Assembly: GCA_047967505.1 (NCBI GenBank)
Contig: CM106540.1
Strand: one strand, 5' to 3'
DNA from: Dipteris shenzhenensis
Taxonomy: Eukaryota > Polypodiophyta > Polypodiopsida > Gleicheniales
DNA: 64,000 nt
Below, in pieces: positions 53,601 to 64,000 of this stretch; position 1 is the first letter of the stretch; every line of letters starts with the position of its first letter. Below the pieces are notes generated by a model, which was not told the origin of the DNA, did no database searches, and saw only the letters and a program-made list of their open reading frames with translations. The position numbers and the translations under genes are program-made.

Positions 53601-55659
53601 ATCTACTATGGCTCTTCGATTTTGTAGATTGCCCTTGCTGGTTTGCTCGAGGTACGCACTACTACTCTTGTCAATAATGGTTTAATTTATTTACGTTTGT
53701 CTCTTAATCAAAAGAACCTGAAATACTTTCATGTTCTTTACGCTAACTAAATTTTAACTAAAATCCCCCCCAAATCCGTTTACAGAATTACTCTTCTTTT
53801 ACATTACAATTCCCTTTCAAACACTGTTCAAACTTTTGACTCTTTCTCCTTTAGTTGGAAATATACACCTCCTCTTAGATCCCTTCTCTACAAGCCTAAA
53901 CTTACCTTCTTAGCTGAAAATTTCACCTCTTCCTATCTTTGCACGTCTCTCAAGAGATTTAAACCCTTCCTCGAAATCTTTGATAACAAACTCCACGTTT
54001 GTACCTTTGACCCCAACTTCTTTCATCATCCCTTTCTCTGCTCTCACATTCATTATGGCCCCTTTATGGCCTCAATCACATTCCTATCACACCCTTAGAT
54101 CCACATCTTGCTCTTTAGGCACTTATCCAAACCTTCCATGATGCCAGTCTCTCCCTAAATTTGGACCCTACTCCTCTATTATAAGCCTCTCCCATCTCTT
54201 CTGGAAAGAATTTCGTTCGCTTTTTCCCCTCCTTAAAATCCAAAAGTCTCCTCTAGAAGACAAAACTCTTCTTGACGAAGTTAACTCCTCCTTGGCCATG
54301 TGTTCATCACCGGTTTAGATAAGGCCTCCCAAACTCCCATCATCCTTTGTAAATTTTTAGTACATGCCCTGATCCTTGAAAGATTAAACTCCCCTGAATT
54401 CCTTCCCTTATCCAACCCCTATTCTGCTACTCTTTTGTCCCTTTCTAATACCCTTAACTCTCTTAATCTTCCCTTTAACTTCAATTCTCTCCCCTATCTC
54501 ATGTGTACCTATAAGGCACACAAGCATAGCTTTTGTTGGCTTACCAATGCTCACAATTGCATCTTCTCCTCACTTACTAATCTCTTAGCTTCAGGGTGAG
54601 TTAAAAAACGTCATCTCCCTAGAGGGAGAAAAACGACATTTTACTTATAAAAATTTCCTTAATGTTTCCACAAACATGCTTTGGGGTATCGATTCTAACT
54701 TAGAGTTCCTCATCAATTTACCCCATGAGATTCACTCCTTATTTTCTATTGACATAGCTAATTGCTATGAAGCTATTCCCCACTTTGGCCCCTTTAGCCT
54801 TATGGAATCTCTCACTTACTTTTGCAAACTTGTTGCCAAAGTAGGTTACAAAGGTTTCTTTCTCAAATTTGGTAGATTCCACCTCACTAAAAGGGATAAT
54901 GTAAATCCCTTTACCGCTTTGATACTTTTCTTAGTTACAACCACCTTCTTCTTGATTCATGTGTTATTCAAGCTGGTTCTCAGTGCTAGACCCAATCAAA
55001 AGGTATCCCCATGGGCCTCTCTTGTTCACCTCTTTGGTTTCACCTTTACCTCACTTCCTTCGAATTCAAGTTTATAAAGAAACTAGCACATCCATTTCCA
55101 CTTTCTCTCTCTCTTTCTTCTTACCTTTAGGTATGTCGATGACATCCTCTTCATCAACAATCCCATCATCACTAAATTTCTTGACCCCTCCAGACCCCTC
55201 AATAATGATGACCCACTTACCATCTACCCACTTCACATCATCTCCCTTAAATGTAGACTGACCTCTTTCATCGACACCAACCAAAATCTCATAGGACTCT
55301 CCTGCACGTTTTTAAACACTCACATCTCTCTTTCCCAGCCTTTTCTTCGAGAATTTTTTTCTACATTTGTTTGGAAGGAAAAACTCCTCAACTTTCCCAC
55401 CATCTCCCTTATCTACTGCCATAGCAACCGACCTTTTTCCTCCTCTTACAAAGTCTGCCTAATCTTCATTCTCCCTATCCTTTACTCATGTTTTGATGAA
55501 TTTAAAGCCTTTTTTCATATCTCATTACTTATTGACATTTGTAAAGACGACGACTTCCTTTCCCATAGAATCAGGAAAATTATTCATGACTACATTGCCT
55601 CGAACTCCTTTCCGCATCTTAAATTAAACTTACACACACTTCTTTCCCTTTTAGGGTAG
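53600..55659 (+). pseudogene. Penelope-like reverse transcriptase (CxC linker, RT motifs), frameshifted
   Basis: Reading in order with frame changes: WLFDFVDCPCWFARGTHYY with Cys codons at 53,630-53,632 and 53,636-53,638 (CPC); an ITGLDKASQTPIILCKFLV block, like the family's 'VDKAxxNxxxVCKxxY'; CTYKAHKHSFCWLTNAHNCI; FSIDIANCYEAIP (motif A, about 54,750-54,790); KGIPMGLSCSPLW (55,002 onward); RYVDDILFINN (catalytic YVDD at 55,132-55,143). The last frame is open from before 55,129 to TAG at 55,657-55,659, including SNRPFSSSYK and the thumb. Penelope-like elements are reverse transcriptases related to telomerase. Frameshifts near 54,300, 54,598, 54,980 and 55,070-55,129 make it a pseudogene. Confidence 0.7.
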
Positions 55660-55728
55660 ACAGTAGGTCATCACACTCGGTGATCACCTACTCACCTTGT
55701 GTGATGTACTCTACTGAGGCAAAGGCGG

Positions 55729-55729
<1 letters not shown>

Positions 55730-55762
<33 letters not shown>
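55730..55762. repeat. (CA)n microsatellite between copies P2 and P3
   Basis: The CA tract of about 33 bp separates the end region of P2 from the start of P3. The sequence after it (cttcctattcctttt) matches that after 50,161. Confidence 0.9.
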
Positions 55763-55764
<2 letters not shown>

Positions 55765-56992
55765 CCTATTCCTTTTCCCCTTTACATTCACTTTTCCCTA
55801 TTTTCCCTTCCCCCCCCTCCCCGCTCTTTTTAAGTTTCCTTGAAAACCCTTTCATAACTTTTCCCCTCTCTGTAGCTCATTATATTCCCCCTAATTCTTT
55901 CTTAATTTTCAAAGTCTTCTCTTAATTTTCCTATTTTCCCCTATTTCACTCCCTAGATTAGTTACGCTCCCTCTAATTTTTGCCTAATTATTTTTGGCTA
56001 TTTTTTCTAATTTTTCCTCAATTAAATTTTCCTGAAATTTCTCTTAATTTTTTTAACTTTCCCTACTTTCCTTTATGATCATTATTCTCCTATTCTTCCC
56101 TAATCTTTTCCCATTTCTTCACGTTTTTCCTTAATTATTTTTTTTTCATTTTCAATTCCTTTTCCCATATTTTTTCTCCCACCTAGTTTTTTTTTCTAAA
56201 TTTTCTAGCTTTTTACCTCTTACTTTCTTTTTTATCTGTTCCTTAAAATTTTCCTAATTATCTCCCTCCCTTCCAACCCCCTCTTACTACCTTTTCTACT
56301 ATTTTCTCCCAATATTATCCTCCCTTTTTCCGTTTTTTTCCGACTACCTTATCCCCCTCTCTTCAATTTTATTTTTCCTTTTAAATATTTCTTTAAAATT
56401 TTCCATTTAAAATTCCCTTTATGTTTCCTAAATTCTCTTTATTTCTTCTTAGTTCTTATTTCCCCCTTTTTTTTAGCTCTACCAAACTTAACCTGAACCC
56501 TACCAAACTAGACCCGAACCCTCCCAAACACCCCTCCCCTTTTTGCCCCCCTTGGTTTTCCTTATTTATCTTGGTTTAAAAATGCCTTCCTTAATAAACT
56601 AACCCCCCTTAATCGCCATGCACGTAGTCTGTGCCTCGATTTGCACTTCCATTCATGCCTCGATCCATGATCTATGTCTTTCACCTCGCCTTGTTTTGGC
56701 CTCTGCGCCCGACTGTTATGCTTCTAGATCCTCGGGCTCTACACCTCTCTAGTACCCCTCATCTCCCCGACTCTCCCGTTACCTATCCCTGACTTACCAT
56801 TACTTGCCTATAAAGCAAGAACCTCTCATTACAACTTTCCTTACCCGTGCTCTCCCTACCTCTACGTCGTCTACGGCTACGATACTTACTGCTCACGATT
56901 TGCGCTCGTTCCTTCACAGCTCTCTTCTCTCCACCCGCATCACTATCCCTGCTCTCTCCACTCTTCTCCTCTCCCCTCTTCATATTTTGTCA
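55763..56992 (+). repeat. Pyrimidine-rich copy P3, ending next to a copia-type primer site
   Basis: The sequence is closely similar to 50,162-51,325 over its whole length up to about 56,945 (shared: 'cctataaagcaagaacctct', 'tcgttccttcacagctc'). It then diverges and ends 'tttgtca' at 56,992. The next bases are TGGTATCAGAGCT (56,993-57,005), a perfect initiator-methionine tRNA primer-binding site. By the standard rule the segment ending in CA here is a retrotransposon LTR. So the pyrimidine-rich unit may be an LTR that the Penelope-like element picked up, or the reverse. Confidence 0.55.
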
Positions 56993-57005
56993 TGGTATCA
57001 GAGCT
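56993..57005 (+). promoter_or_regulatory. LTR-retrotransposon primer-binding site (tRNA-iMet)
   Basis: TGGTATCAGAGCT directly follows a CA dinucleotide. It is the canonical plant Ty1/copia PBS complementary to the 3' end of initiator tRNA-Met. Confidence 0.8.
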
Positions 57006-59180
57006 ACCTTGCCTTCCGTTGAGGCATTGCGATTCTTGAGAGTGCGAGAGAGATTGTGAGATTGAGAGTTCTCTTGAGTGAGTGTGTGTTTCTTCAGTTC
57101 ACTTCCATTGAGACAATTTTCATCGATTCATTTGAGAGATAGAGAAAATTCCGTCCATTTCGAGAGAAATTTCTGTTCATCTCCTTCGAGAGATTTGTGA
57201 GAGTTTCTTGAAGAGAGCTCCCTTTATTCATTTGGTTCATTGCTTCTTGTGAGAGAAAAGATCTCAGCTCTTACAAGAGCTTGTGTGAGAGAGAAACAGA
57301 GGTACTTGTGAGCTTATGAGGGAGAAAGATATTTTGAAACTGCTTGACTAAAGCTCCTGAAAGCTTCCTACAACCGTGACAACATCAACTTCAAGATAGT
57401 AGTCCAAGCCTTCGATTGAGGCAAATCGACTTCTCAACTGCCATAGCCTAAGCTGTGACCTCTCAGCTGCCATAGCCTAAGCTGCGACCTCCTACCTACT
57501 TCGACCTTCTACAGCTTCAAAGGTAGTCGAGCATCTATGGCCAGCACTTAATCAAAGACTACTCTATCTACGGCTCCTCTAGATCTCCTACAAGTACCTC
57601 TATAACTCTAACAGTGCCCAAGCACCTCCTCAGAAGGACGGGTCACCAACTACAGCACTTGCAAGTCGTAGCATCGTCAACAGCACCATAGCTGCAACGC
57701 GAGCGGCTCCTCTGAAATCTCCTACCAGCTCCCATGCTCAAGCAGCTCATAAAGGCCACCAGCAGCAGCAGCAGCTCTAAGCCCAATGCCTCTCTAAGGC
57801 CAATGACTCGAAGCGTGTCTCCTAACGCGGCTCCATCAGCACTCCCATGGCAACAAGCAGCGACCTCCAACAAAGCCTCTCTGGACCTCCTGCTCCTAAC
57901 AAGCGCTCATTGCAAGCACACGGGCTGCAGCACCAGCTCCAGTGAGCCCATGACGTCTACTAGCAGTCTTTGTCTAGTAACAAACGATGGGCTGACTGCA
58001 TCGACCTCTCCAACTAAGGCAGTAAAGCTTAGCCTCCATCATGACGCCTCCAACAGCCAGCAACTCTAAAGGCTATTGCAGAGCCATCGACTACAAAGGC
58101 TTCTCCACGGGCTCCTGTCTCCACGACTGACTACGAAGCTCACAAAACCCATGCAAAGCCTCTGTAGTGGCATAGCTTACATGATCGAACGCTACACCAT
58201 ACGCTGGGTCAAAACGTCCTACAACACGTCCAAAGCTCATCCGGTTGAGCGACCTCCAGTAAAAGAGCCTGCACAAAAGCGCCGCCTCGAGACCCTATGC
58301 CACTCGTGTCCACATAAGCGCCATAAGCCTCTAGAGCTCCAAAAACTGCCGCCAATGACAGTCACCTCGCCCCATCAATGCCTACAAAGCAAACGGCTCT
58401 TTGCCAAATAGATGAGCTCCACGACCACACGGGATCTTTCTAGATTTTGGTTTCTAGTTAGGTGACATGTGGCACAACCATCCACCCTATCCTCTAGGGT
58501 CACCACACAGCAAGGTTTGGTCCACAGATTACCATGTGGCAACCTTATTGCCTTGTGCCATGTCATCTTATCTGACACATGGTAGCCGCCTACCACGTTA
58601 GTAGGTCCAGTCAAAGTCAACGCCACATAAACAGTCCACAGTGGTAGCCATGTCATCAACCTAGTCACCTACCACATCATGAGTCTGCCCAGTCAGCAGC
58701 CATGTGGGATTGACACCTCATCAGTGCCAAGTGGGAATCCTTGTCTCTTCACAGTCACAGTCTTCATTTTGCATGTGACCACTCCTACCACCTCAGCACA
58801 GGGCTCCACAGGCACAGTCCCTACTAGGCACAGTCACTGCATGTGACCCCCTGACTGCCACATCATCATTGAGTACATTTGCACTCCTTTTGCCCCTCCA
58901 CCTAGATCAAGTCGTATCTCTTGATCCAGGAAGAATTTGAGGGCACTCCAAAAAGGAAAATCGCTTGATTTTTTGTGCTCTACGCGGTTGTCACATCATG
59001 CATATATTTTGATGCAAGTTACACTCACATTTCGGCCTCGTTGACAAATCCACTTCCTACATGCACATCAACCTCTACATCGACGCATCTGACCTAGCAC
59101 TCAAAAAGAACCAAAGAAAAGAAATTATTCTGGAGCTCTTCCAGTGTCGGAATTTGCCATTGGATGGCAATACTCTGGAC
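57006..59180. other. Retrotransposon leader and unrecognised sequence
   Basis: The first 350 bp, rich in 'gagagattgtgagag', resemble a retrotransposon untranslated leader. From about 57,640 to 58,400 frames on both strands are rich in Ala, Ser, Thr and Leu but match no family I know. No copia Gag follows the PBS in the expected place, so the element is rearranged. Confidence 0.35.
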
Positions 59181-59187
59181 TAGATTC

Positions 59188-59499
59188 TCATATTCCTCTC
59201 CTAGTCCATTCAGGATGACTTAAAATCATTTTTGCGGGATTCATAGTCTCTCCTGCTGCTACAAGTTGATTGTTGTAGTCTTTGACTCTGAATACGTAAG
59301 CATGACTGGTTTCGTTGCTGTTGCAGAAACTTTGGTTGATTTGGTTTCTCCGTTTGAGAATCTTGGAAGTGTTCTTGAACTCATAGAGAGCTATAAACAT
59401 ATCCCAAGCTTCTTTTGATGTCTTGACCGTTGGATGGACAAAAAGAGTAGAGCTTAACCCGCCTTCACAGCCACCCTCATCCACGTTTAAAACACCCAA
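59188..59499 (-). pseudogene. Ty1/copia Gag fragment
   Basis: The minus strand reads HPTVKTSKEAWDMFIALYEF, KNTSKILKRRNQINQSF, SHAYVFRVKDYNNQLVAAGE, matching the middle of a copia Gag. The start codon is internal to the original protein. Confidence 0.6.
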
Positions 59500-61980
59500 A
59501 CAACACCATCACAAGGCAAAAGGCATCCATTCAACATTGTTCTCTCTATAGACCTCCTGAGACAACTCACACTTGGATACATTTTCTCCAGAGGCAGACA
59601 AGCTCAAACAAAAACCTAATGGACTACACAGCCCAACACAAGCTCCTACTGATGACTGAGCTCAAGCTTCCAAGGCATTCAGCTTCTTATTGCATCCAAT
59701 CCCACAACCCACCGGACAACCACCCACAACCATTTTAGGCCTTCACACGTCTCATATACAAGGTTTGCTATCCATGAGTTCTCTTCTAAATTATTTGAGT
59801 CCGAAATAAACCAAGCTCTCCTACAAAAGCTTACTATCCCTCTTGGTCCTATGATAATCCTTCTCAGCTTCTCCAAGCCTTAGTATAGTAGAGATGTCAC
59901 CCCTACCATCCTTACCTTATTTCCTGTGAGCTCTTCCATGGTTCTTCCAACCCATGCACTAGCAATACTTCACTTCCATCCTGTAAATCAAGTCCGAATG
60001 CTCTTCATGATATCCACGTTGCCATGTACCCCCTAGCTATAACCATCTACTACAACTTCCTCTCCTACTTCTCTCAGAGCATCCGCGATGCCTTTCACCT
60101 TCACTGTCATCCTATCCAGCAACTATGTTCATGCTCTCAAAGCATTCGAGCTTCTGCCGCCCTTCTACTTCAGGTAATGGTAGCTGCCTTTACGCAGCTC
60201 CTCCTCTTCCAGCAACACACATTCTCTTACAGCCAGCTCCTCATGAGGTGCTTCCACAGTCTCGTTTCCATGATCTCCTAGATCGCAAATGCATAACTTA
60301 TGCTCAGTCTCTCGGAAGTCTTCATGAGATCCACCTGCAACTTATAGTTGTGCGCATTCAAGGTAATGTCGAACTGTTTGCCTTTCTAGGCTTGTTTCAA
60401 TGACCTTCCTCCGGCTTCTCTTGTACATAAAACAGGCCGAACCTGTTCGTCAATTTCGCATGGACCTCCCACTATCAAACGATAGACCACATGCAGGTAT
60501 GAGGGATTGCAGCTGCTTGTCGTGCGTCTACTGCGAGCCTTCACGTGCTCATACTATCTCGTGGCTTCTCCCCTGCTCACGAAGCACACACAAAACTAGA
60601 AGCTCCCCACACCAGCCACAGTCGACTTCTCCCAGCAGCCTCTGAGCTCACCTTCCAGCCACGTGAAGTCCCCAGCAATCCATAATCGAGATCCCCTCCT
60701 ATCTCAGAAGCTCCCTGCTTCTCTTGTTCTTCATCCAGAAGAGCCTCTTCTGCTCAACGGAGCACACACAATGCCTTGGTCTCTCCTTGTTCACGTATAT
60801 TCCTCGCTTCCCTCCAGAACCATGCGATCGCGATCCTCACAGTCTTCATCGACTGCTCTCAGAACTTCCACACCTGTCACTTCCAGTCCATGCCCGCTCC
60901 TCGACTCCTTCTTTCTCTTCAATACTCTGGTCTTCTTTATCCTTTCTTACGGCTCTCCTGCATGATGACCAGCTCCTTCTCTGAACTCTCCAGCAACCGT
61001 GCGCTCTTTGGGATCTCAACTCTCCAACTCCTCGACTTCTGCTTCTTCCTCGAGCTCTCGTCCTGGCCACTGTTGGCTGCTGTCCTCTCGTCTCTTTCTA
61101 CGAACCCATTAATGGCTCAGCCACTCCATCAACAGAAACAAACTTTTGCGTTTGCCTCCTTTTGCACAGATAGCTCTCGCCTCTTTCCCCCCGTCGGGCT
61201 CCCTGAGCTCCCCTTTTTGTGAGGCTTCTTTGCCCCGATCCGACCCCTCGTGTAGGATCCTCGTGCCACCTTCATAGTTGTCATCCTCCCCCCATATCAC
61301 CAGCTCATCCTCTCCTCGTAACATGCTACTTGCAGTCGCCACCTCGCCATCCAGAACCTCCTCGCCTCGTCCTCACGTAGCCACCTGCATGGATACCTTT
61401 TTTGATTATAGCCACGTCAGCTTTTACTTTTTCACCACTCTCCCACTCTTTCCTTCAAATTATACCAAGGCAATTAGTGTCTATACTCAACCTTAGGCAC
61501 TCCACCTTTGCACATATCCTGCTAACCAGCATGTAATGCTCAGTTCCCCACAGACTATCACACAACCATGAAGCCACTCCTGACACACTGGAAGCAAGGC
61601 ATTCTCAACAAAAAACTTGTGCTTTCATGCACATATGGCATTGGACAACCATGAGGAGTACATGTCATCCCACAACAAAACCTCGTCACACTCTGGCCAT
61701 GCTCTGGATTAGCTTGGTGCTCCTTCACTGCACTTCATTATCTCCCAGAGTCCCTGTAGAAGCGTCTTCCATCTCAAAAGTATATCATTAATGTGGAGTC
61801 CGTCATTAGGGTGTCCACATCTCATTTCCACAACCAACTAGCTATGTACATAGCTATGCACTCACCCAGCAACATGCAACAAGTGAAAAATATTTTCCTT
61901 TTTTATTCACACACCGTGTTGAGTTGTCCTAGCATGACATCTTGCACATTTTGCTTTATCAGATGATATGCGTACTTATC
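59500..61980. other. Pyrimidine-rich unrecognised stretch
   Basis: C/T-rich over about 59.9-61.5 kb, with overlapping frames in all phases. Segments such as HEVLPQSRFHDLLDRKCITY look protein-like but match no family I recognise. No terminal repeats or (CA)n boundaries are seen. Confidence 0.35.
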
Positions 61981-61984
61981 TTTC

Positions 61985-62257
61985 TTATCCCATTCTGCCT
62001 GTGCTTGGGCAATGGTAGGATACTACACGTGCGAAAATGGATTGTGTAGCTGTAGATCCCACTGCTAGTGCTATGACAACAGGTGGAGTAGAGCTGTTGC
62101 TGGTTGGATCGTCCAATGGTGTAAATGTAGATCCATCGACATACTCCCATTTGTCTTGAAGTACAAAAATGGTCTCCATTTGGTATTTCCATGTGCCATA
62201 ATTGGAGTTGTTTAGCTTAGCAGATGCCTCCAGATTGAGGTTTCTAGTTGTAGACAT
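61985..62257 (-). pseudogene. Ty1/copia Gag N-terminus, minus strand
   Basis: It starts with ATG at 62,257 and reads NLEASAKLNNSNYGTWKYQM, ETIFVLQDKWEYVDG, the DUF4219-type start of copia Gag. It breaks off after about 60 recognisable codons. It is head-to-head with the copia Gag-Pol reading that begins about 260 bp away on the plus strand. Confidence 0.65.
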
Positions 62258-62511
62258 GGTACAAGAAGTGTACTCAAAGTGTCATGAAAATCATTGTCTG
62301 AATCAATTGCAAAATATTAACTGTGGCAAGTGAAATATGAACTATCAGTGAAGATAGAAATGCAATATATAATCCGATATGAATTACAAGGCTTGTGGCA
62401 AATGATGCCGAGAATAGCCAAGAGGCTTTACAAGGCTGAAATGATGTGCACAATGCCGTGAAATAGCCAAATAGGCTTTACAATGATGGCATGTGTGTGT
62501 GAAATCAAAGC

Positions 62512-64000
62512 ATGTGCTATCTGCCCACCACTGATCAATCGGCAATGTCTCTGAACACTCTGAAGTCTACTCTTCCGACAGAAGCAGAGGTAGAGGGAGA
62601 GGTAGATCATTCCAGAGAAGTGATCATTCATCAGCAACAAAATCATCAACAAAGTCAATCTCAACATCAGCATCATCCTCAGCAACGTCAGAATCATCAG
62701 CATCATCCTCAGCAACGTCAGAATCAGCACAGAGGAAATAATTCCAACAGAGGAAGATTCCAAGGACAAGGGAATGCATCCACCAACGTGTCAAACATCT
62801 AGTGCAACCACTGTCATAAGTTTGGACACTATGAAAGAGATTGTCGAAGTAGTATGACCAAGGCGGTCAATCCAGTAGCAATTGAGGGAATTTTCGCGGA
62901 AGAGGAAATAATCATGGTGGACATTCTAGTCACAGTCATTTTGCAAATGAACATGGGAATATGTTTCTTGCAAATGAGGAAATGTAGCAAACTGATACAG
63001 TGTACTTAGACATGGATTTCAATATAAAAGAGGATTTCAGTTATCAAGTCGACTAAGTAGAACAGGATCCTTGGTATATTGACAGCGGTGCATCATCTCA
63101 CATGACAAATCATCAAGAATGGTTCACAGAGGTCAAATGATGGAACATAACTATCGAGTCATCTTCGACAGAGATGAACGCACTATCAGAGATAAATCCA
63201 AAAGATGTCAGCTAGTAGGAAAAGGTATCAAGGAAGGATGCTTATACAGAATGCTAGCTACAGTACTAGATATGCATGCCATGTCAGCTCAATCACAATA
63301 GATGCCACTATCTGCAAAATGGAATGAGATATGGTCATGTCAATTTCAAGAGCTTGTTAGATCTCAAGAATTAGGATATGGCAATTGGAATTCCTAAGCT
63401 ACAGTTTCTTGGAAAAGTAATATGCTGTTTCGGTAAACAAAAGAGAACCAATTTTGGCAGAAGCTTTACTACTTGACTTTCATCGATGACTAAAGTAGAT
63501 ATTGTTGGGTCTACATTTTGAAAGAGAAATTTGAAGTGTTTTCTAGATTTCAAGAATTCAAAGCCATGGTAGAAAATCAAACAGGTAGAAAGATTAAAGT
63601 CATGAGATCAGATAGAGGAGGTGAATACATGTCTTTAGCATTCATGAACTTTTGCAAAAGTCATAGCATTTGAAGACAATTCACTTGTGCAGATACTCCT
63701 CAGTGGAATGCAAGAGCTGAAAGGAAGAATGGTACTTTAGCAGATAGTGCTAGAGAAATATTGAGTGAGAAGCATCTTCCGAATCAGTATTGGGGAGAAG
63801 CAATAGCCACTGCAAACTATTTGCTTAATCGGCTTTCAACAGAACCGATTCAGGGTATGACACCTTATGAAGAATTCATTGGACACAAGTCACACATTGG
63901 CCATCTTCGCATATTTGGTTGCATAGCATATGTCCACGTACATGATGATCATCGTAGGAAATTGGATGCAAAGTCACGCAAATGCATCATGGTTGGCTAC
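62512..64000 (+). pseudogene. Ty1/copia Gag end and Pol (zinc knuckle, protease, integrase), copy Z
   Basis: A Gln/His-rich stretch built on a 30-bp repeat (cagcatcatcctcagcaacg at about 62,667 and 62,697) precedes the zinc knuckle CNHCHKFGHYERDC (62,802-62,843). Then come protease DSGASSHM (from 63,081), the pre-integrase block RYGHVNFKSLLDLKN, and integrase SDRGGEYMS (Asp 63,611-63,613) ... ARAERKNGTL (Glu 63,719-63,721), continuing to IFGCIAYVHV at the window edge. A TGA at 63,671-63,673 and several frameshifts break it. It is the least decayed relative of copies X and Y. Confidence 0.75.

Larger units (their letters stand above)
50134..55659 (+). mobile_element. Pyrimidine-rich element copy P2 with Penelope-like reverse transcriptase
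   Basis: (CA)n at 50,134-50,161 is followed by about 1.9 kb of C/T-rich leader, the conserved block (about 52,063-52,193), a 543-bp tandem repeat (52,351 to about 53,600) and a decayed reading frame for a Penelope-like RT up to 55,659. About 70 bp later another (CA)n starts the next copy. Insertion at microsatellites, tandem partial copies and a CxC motif before RT are published traits of the Naiad/Chlamys group of Penelope-like elements (N-terminal GIY-YIG). I could not find the GIY-YIG motif itself. Confidence 0.6.

Overview
This is a repeat-dense nuclear segment of a land plant. It carries one recognisable host gene, violaxanthin de-epoxidase (VDE), on the minus strand at about 11.36-18.8 kb, split by introns of roughly 3 kb, 2.9 kb and 0.27 kb. 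Almost everything else is mobile-element sequence in various states of decay. The large introns, the abundance of (CA)n, (CT)n and (GA)n microsatellites, and the mix of unusual retroelements suggest a large genome. A seedless vascular plant (fern or lycophyte) is my best guess, but nothing in the window proves it.

Layout. 0-10 kb: a pyrimidine-rich repeat ending at (CA)n, several Ty1/copia remnants in both orientations, a three-fold tandem repeat inside a copia pol gene, and an LTR-like insertion splitting copia RNase H. 10.7 kb: a fragment resembling the thumb of a Penelope-type reverse transcriptase. 11.3-18.8 kb: VDE, with a copia fragment and a tRNA-derived SINE in its introns. 19.1 kb: an exact 41-bp tandem duplication carrying CCAAT boxes upstream of VDE. 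22.2-30.3 kb: a decayed rolling-circle transposon coding, in order, OB-fold/RPA-like segments, a possible Myb/SANT-like ORF, a DUF6570-like domain, HUH Rep, PIF1-type helicase and an apurinic-type endonuclease continuous with the helicase. This is Helentron architecture. Its endonuclease is interrupted by a 1.3-kb cargo holding an acidic ORF, a 5S rRNA fragment and a G-rich minisatellite.

30.3-43 kb: two related L1-like LINEs on the minus strand, separated by a compact Ty3/gypsy element (34,954-38,195) with a 5-bp target-site duplication. That element has one intact reading frame joining Gag directly to RNase H and integrase, without protease or most of the reverse transcriptase. 45.5 kb: a near-perfect 206-bp hairpin (MITE or small-RNA precursor) in a (TA)n tract. 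45.9-57 kb: (CA)n-bounded, strongly pyrimidine-rich repeats. One contains a decayed Penelope-like reverse transcriptase with a CPC motif ahead of the RT, as in the N-terminal-endonuclease (Naiad/Chlamys) clade, and a 543-bp in-frame tandem repeat. 57-64 kb: more copia material, including a head-to-head gag/pol arrangement running off the window edge.

The two strongest leads are the Helentron-type element with its split endonuclease and the (CA)n-associated Penelope-like family. Neither looks active here: frames are broken and key residues are lost.
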